A stretch of 64,000 nt of DNA from Geothrix sp. (GTDB taxonomy: Bacteria; Acidobacteriota; Holophagae; Holophagales; Holophagaceae): positions 56,009 to 120,008 of the forward strand of contig JAVBYJ010000014.1 in the NCBI GenBank assembly GCA_030824075.1. Direction: 5' to 3'. Positions 61,419-64,000 of the stretch are shown here, one piece after another; position 1 is the first letter of the stretch; each line of letters opens with the position of its first letter. The position numbers and the translations under genes were made by a program. A model generated the notes under the pieces. The model worked only from the letters and a program-made list of their open reading frames with translations, was not told the origin of the DNA and did not search any database.

Positions 61419-62491
61419 AGTCTTTCCATCAGTTCCCGCGCCCCGCGGTGTTTGGGGTCGAATTTCAGGGCTTCCTGGGCGGCTTTGCGGGCTTCGTCCT
61501 TGCGGCCGAGGTCGCGGAGGATCTGGCCTTTGCGCCACCAGGCGCCGGGGATGCCGGACGAGCCGCCTTCGAGGGGTTCGCGCAGGACCTGGTCGAGGGC
61601 GAGGAGCCCTTCGGGACGGTGCAGGCCGCTGCTGGCGGCGACCTTGCCCAGCTGCAGGCGCAGCAGGCTGGGGGCGTCCACCTGGCCGAGATGATCCTGG
61701 GCGGTGCGCCAGGCGGTTTCAGGCTGCCCCCCGTGCAGGTAGGCATCGCTGACGGCGATCACGCCCCGGGCGCTGGTGCGCACGCCGGGCAGCAGGCGCG
61801 GGGCCTCGGCCAGCAGGCGGGCCTTCTTCCCGGTCTCGCCCAGGGCCTTCCGGGCGGAGCGGCTGTCGAGGGCATCCAGCCACTGGCCCACCACCTCGGG
61901 ATCCTGAGGGGCCTTGGCCAAGGCGCGCCGGAAGAAGGGCTCGGCCTTCTGCCAGGTACCCTCTTCCACCAGGATGAGGGCGTGCAGCAGATCGCCCCGG
62001 GCCGGGGCCAGGCGCCGCAGGTGCTCGGCACACTGGAGGGCCTTGCGGGTGGAGCCGCCCAGCAGGCCGGGCAGCATCTCATAGGCCAGACCCAGGCTCA
62101 TCCAGGCGGGGGCCAGGGTGGGATCGGCTTCGGTGGCGGCGCGCAGATCATCCATGGCCCCCAGGGCTCCCCGCAGGCTGCCGAGGTCGCGCTGGCGGAT
62201 GGCTTCGCCCGCCCGCGCCAGTCCCCGCGCCAGCAGGGCGTCGGCCAGCCCGGGCTTCAGCGCCAGGGCGCGGTCTGCCGCCGCGTGGGCCTCGCTGAAC
62301 CGCATGAAACTGGACAGGGCCTGGGACTTGGCGGCCCAGGCCGAGGCGTCGTTGGGGGCCTGGCTGAGCCGGGCCTCCGCCTCGGCCAGCACCTTGAGGT
62401 AGTGTCCGGCATCCAGGTCCGCGCGGTAGGCCGGGGCTGGAGTGGTGGCCTGGGCCAGGACGAGCAGGACAGCGGGGGCAGAGGGGAACAT
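61406..62491 (-). CDS. TPR-repeat protein, exported
   Basis: A 361-residue protein with a short signal peptide (MFPSAPAVLLVLAQATTPA) and about eight helix-turn-helix TPR units (for example AEAEARLSQAPNDASAWAAK, AAADRALALKPGLADALLAR and AAQEALKFDPKHRGARELM). TPR domains bind peptides or other proteins. The last codons, GQD and the TAA, come from the neighbouring AATCCTGTT repeat, so the natural C-terminus may have been replaced. GAGGTG precedes ATG 62491. The partner is unknown. Confidence 0.85.
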   Translation of the reverse strand: MFPSAPAVLLVLAQATTPAPAYRADLDAGHYLKVLAEAEARLSQAPNDASAWAAKSQALSSFMRFSEAHAAADRALALKPGLADALLARGLARAGEAIRQRDLGSLRGALGAMDDLRAATEADPTLAPAWMSLGLAYEMLPGLLGGSTRKALQCAEHLRRLAPARGDLLHALILVEEGTWQKAEPFFRRALAKAPQDPEVVGQWLDALDSRSARKALGETGKKARLLAEAPRLLPGVRTSARGVIAVSDAYLHGGQPETAWRTAQDHLGQVDAPSLLRLQLGKVAASSGLHRPEGLLALDQVLREPLEGGSSGIPGAWWRKGQILRDLGRKDEARKAAQEALKFDPKHRGARELMERLGQD

Positions 62492-62651
62492 GGCACCTCA
62501 CAGGATAAAGGGGCAGCCTCAGGATGATTTGAAAGCCTGATCCAGGGGAAACAACCTTCGGTGGGGGCGATCCTGACTCCGGGTATAGCGTCTGGCTGGA
62601 CTGGCCGGTTATCCTAAGTGCTTGTTCGGACAAGACTCTGGAGGAATTCCG

Positions 62652-63431
62652 ATGGCGGCCAAGGGTGGATTGTTGGAAGGCAAGCGCGGTCTGATCATCG
62701 GTGTGGCGAACAAGCGGTCCATTGCCTGGGGCATCGCTCAGCGGGCTTCGGAGGCTGGCGCCCAGCTCTGTCTCACCTACCAGAATGAGCGGCTGGGTGA
62801 GAACGTTCGCGAACTGGCGGCGGAGCTGAAGAATCCCCTGCTGCAGATGATGGATGTGGGCAGCGACAGCCAGATCGTCATGGCCTTCGATGAGATCCGC
62901 AAGAAATGGGGCAGGCTCGATTTCGTGGTGCATGCGGTGGCCTATGCCCCTCGCCAGGCCCTGGAAGGAAACTTCGTGGACACCAGCCGCGAGGACTTCC
63001 GGGTGGCCCTCGACATCAGTGCATACTCCTTGGCCGCGGTCGCCCATGCGGCCCAGCCGCTCATGCCCGAAGGCGGGTCCATTGTGACCCTCAGCTACCT
63101 GGGCTCCGAACGGGTGGTGCCCGGCTACAACGCCATGGGCGTGGCCAAGGCGGCCCTGGAGGCCAGCGTGCGCTACCTCGCCGCCGACCTGGGCCCCCAG
63201 GGCATCCGCGTGAACGCCATTTCCGCGGGACCCATCAAGACCCTGGCGGCCTCGGGTATTCCGGGCATCGGCTCCAAGCTCAAGCACCACCGGACCATCA
63301 CCCCATTGCAGAAGGACACGGACACGCTGGAAGTGGGTGACGCGGGCGTGTTCTTTCTCAGCGATATGGGCCGCGGCGTCACGGGTCAGGTGCTCTACGT
63401 CGATGGCGGCTTCAGCATCATGGCTGGGTGA
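62652..63431 (+). CDS. fabI: Enoyl-ACP reductase (NADH) FabI
   Basis: A 259-residue short-chain-dehydrogenase-type enzyme that performs the last reduction in fatty-acid elongation. NADH-binding motif GLIIGVANKRSIAWGIA, segment DFVVHAVAYAPRQALEG, and catalytic Tyr and Lys in LSYLGSERVVPGYNAMGVAKAALE (Y-x6-K) all match FabI. SAGPIKTLAASGIPG is the substrate-loop region targeted by triclosan-type inhibitors. GGAGGAATTCCG precedes ATG 62652. The repeat at 63455 follows and could terminate its transcript. Confidence 0.96.
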   Translation: MAAKGGLLEGKRGLIIGVANKRSIAWGIAQRASEAGAQLCLTYQNERLGENVRELAAELKNPLLQMMDVGSDSQIVMAFDEIRKKWGRLDFVVHAVAYAPRQALEGNFVDTSREDFRVALDISAYSLAAVAHAAQPLMPEGGSIVTLSYLGSERVVPGYNAMGVAKAALEASVRYLAADLGPQGIRVNAISAGPIKTLAASGIPGIGSKLKHHRTITPLQKDTDTLEVGDAGVFFLSDMGRGVTGQVLYVDGGFSIMAG

Positions 63432-63454
63432 GCGCCGACTCATCGAAATGCGGG

Positions 63455-63557
63455 GACAGGATTAACAGGATGAAAAGCTGGATTAACAGGATTTCAAAAT
63501 CACTGCTTTAAAGGCTTTCATTCTGTTAATCAGGCACTTAATCCTGTTAATCCTGTC
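63455..63557. repeat. AATCCTGTTAATCCTGT-type inverted repeat without cargo, copy 3
   Basis: Perfect 17-bp ends (GACAGGATTAACAGGAT at 63455-63471; its complement at 63541-63557) enclose 69 bp with inner partial copies. On the + strand the right end is followed by TCAGCTTTTTTG, giving a terminator-like tail after fabI. It ends exactly where the bcp stop codon begins. Confidence 0.88.
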
Positions 63558-64000
63558 TCAGCTTTTTTGTAGTTCCAACAGTCTGTCCATGACCTCCTCG
63601 ACATGCCCCTTCACGCTGACTTTGGGCCAGACGTGGCGGATCACGCCTTTGGGGTCGATGAGGAAGGTGCTGCGGATGATGCCTTCGATCTCCTTGCCGT
63701 ACATCATTTTCTTCCCAAAGGCACCCAGGGGCTTGAGCAGGGCGAGGTCGGGATCGGAGAGCAGGCGGAAGGGGAGGCTCTGCTTGGTGATGAAATTCTG
63801 ATGGCTCTTGAGGCTGTCGCGGCTGATGCCGTAGATCTGGGCGCCCAGGGACTGGACCCGGGCCAGGTTGTCGCGGAAATCGCAGGCCTCGGTGGTGCAG
63901 CCGGGCGTGCTGTCCTTGGGATAGGCGTAGAGCACCGTCCAGCGGCCCTTGAGATCCTGGGCCGTGACCGTGGTGCCCTGGTCGTCCTGCAGGGAAAAGG
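63558..64000 (-). CDS. bcp: Thioredoxin-dependent peroxiredoxin Bcp (N-terminus outside window)
   Basis: The visible 146 residues are an AhpC/TSA-family peroxidase of the BCP/PrxQ type. The peroxidatic Cys is in DSTPGCTTEACDFRD and the resolving Cys five residues later, the alpha-2 type PrxQ arrangement. Typical later segments are GISRDSLKSHQNF, SLPFRLLSDPD and RSTFLIDPKGVIRHVW. It reduces hydroperoxides using thioredoxin. The frame is open to the window edge (FSLQDDQGTTVTAQDLKGRW), so only a few N-terminal residues are missing. The stop abuts the AATCCTGTT repeat. Confidence 0.94.
   Translation of the reverse strand, partial: FSLQDDQGTTVTAQDLKGRWTVLYAYPKDSTPGCTTEACDFRDNLARVQSLGAQIYGISRDSLKSHQNFITKQSLPFRLLSDPDLALLKPLGAFGKKMMYGKEIEGIIRSTFLIDPKGVIRHVWPKVSVKGHVEEVMDRLLELQKS

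Overview
Organism. About 50 kb of this window (roughly 13.5-64 kb) is GC-rich, densely packed bacterial chromosome of a Gram-negative type: RND efflux, lipoprotein signals, FabI, type IV pili, and the hrcA-grpE-dnaK-dnaJ heat-shock cluster. The protein styles, the HAAS/PadR-ABC cluster and the GxxExxY unit with its repeats suggest Acidobacteriota, class Holophagae (Geothrix/Holophaga-like). That placement is my inference; no rRNA gene is present to confirm it.

Layout. (1) 1-13.5 kb is a lower-GC genomic island that continues past the left edge. It holds a partial unknown gene, a 1.4-kb non-coding stretch that looks like a large structured RNA, and an overlapping operon of serine recombinase, TOPRIM/P-loop protein and tyrosine recombinase. 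After these come a HigB/HigA-type toxin-antitoxin locus split by a 13-unit heptamer repeat, an orphan Rhs toxin tip with a probable immunity protein, and a run of small defence-like genes (PD-(D/E)XK, HEPN-like, DUF2513, AbiJ-like). The island ends in an IS5-type transposase scar that cuts a secreted-protein gene. (2) 13.6-26.6 kb, minus strand: aspS with a C-terminal extension, a MarR-MBL-mdtABC efflux operon, and rhlE. (3) 27-33.4 kb: LytS/LytTR two-component pair, S15-type hydrolase, hisS and a peptidoglycan amidase (divergent, start codons overlapping), tRNA-Arg(CCG). (4) 33.5-36.3 kb: desaturase-FAD oxidoreductase operon damaged by a 108-bp palindromic repeat, then DUF2062. (5) 36.5-41.9 kb: HlyD-type adaptor, MacB-like ABC exporter, PadR regulator, HAAS membrane protein. 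(6) 42-50 kb: rpmE, prfA, a lipoprotein, hrcA-grpE-dnaK-dnaJ. (7) 50-60.3 kb: diguanylate cyclase, a large helical unknown, pilB-pilT-pilC and three pilin-like genes, with a GxxExxY gene inserted between pilB and pilT. (8) 60.4-64 kb: Sel1 and TPR proteins, fabI, bcp (partial).

How it fits together. The island operon joins two recombinase chemistries to a primase/helicase-like protein, so it probably moves or replicates the island; the RNA-like region sits directly upstream on the same strand. The rest of the island is addiction, toxin and anti-phage cargo. In the core, the most unusual theme is a family of inverted repeats built on AATCCTGTTAATCCTGT. They flank the GxxExxY gene as 22-bp perfect terminal repeats and also occur without cargo at 61.3 and 63.5 kb. 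Each copy supplies or abuts a stop codon of a neighbouring gene, and two end in terminator-like T runs.
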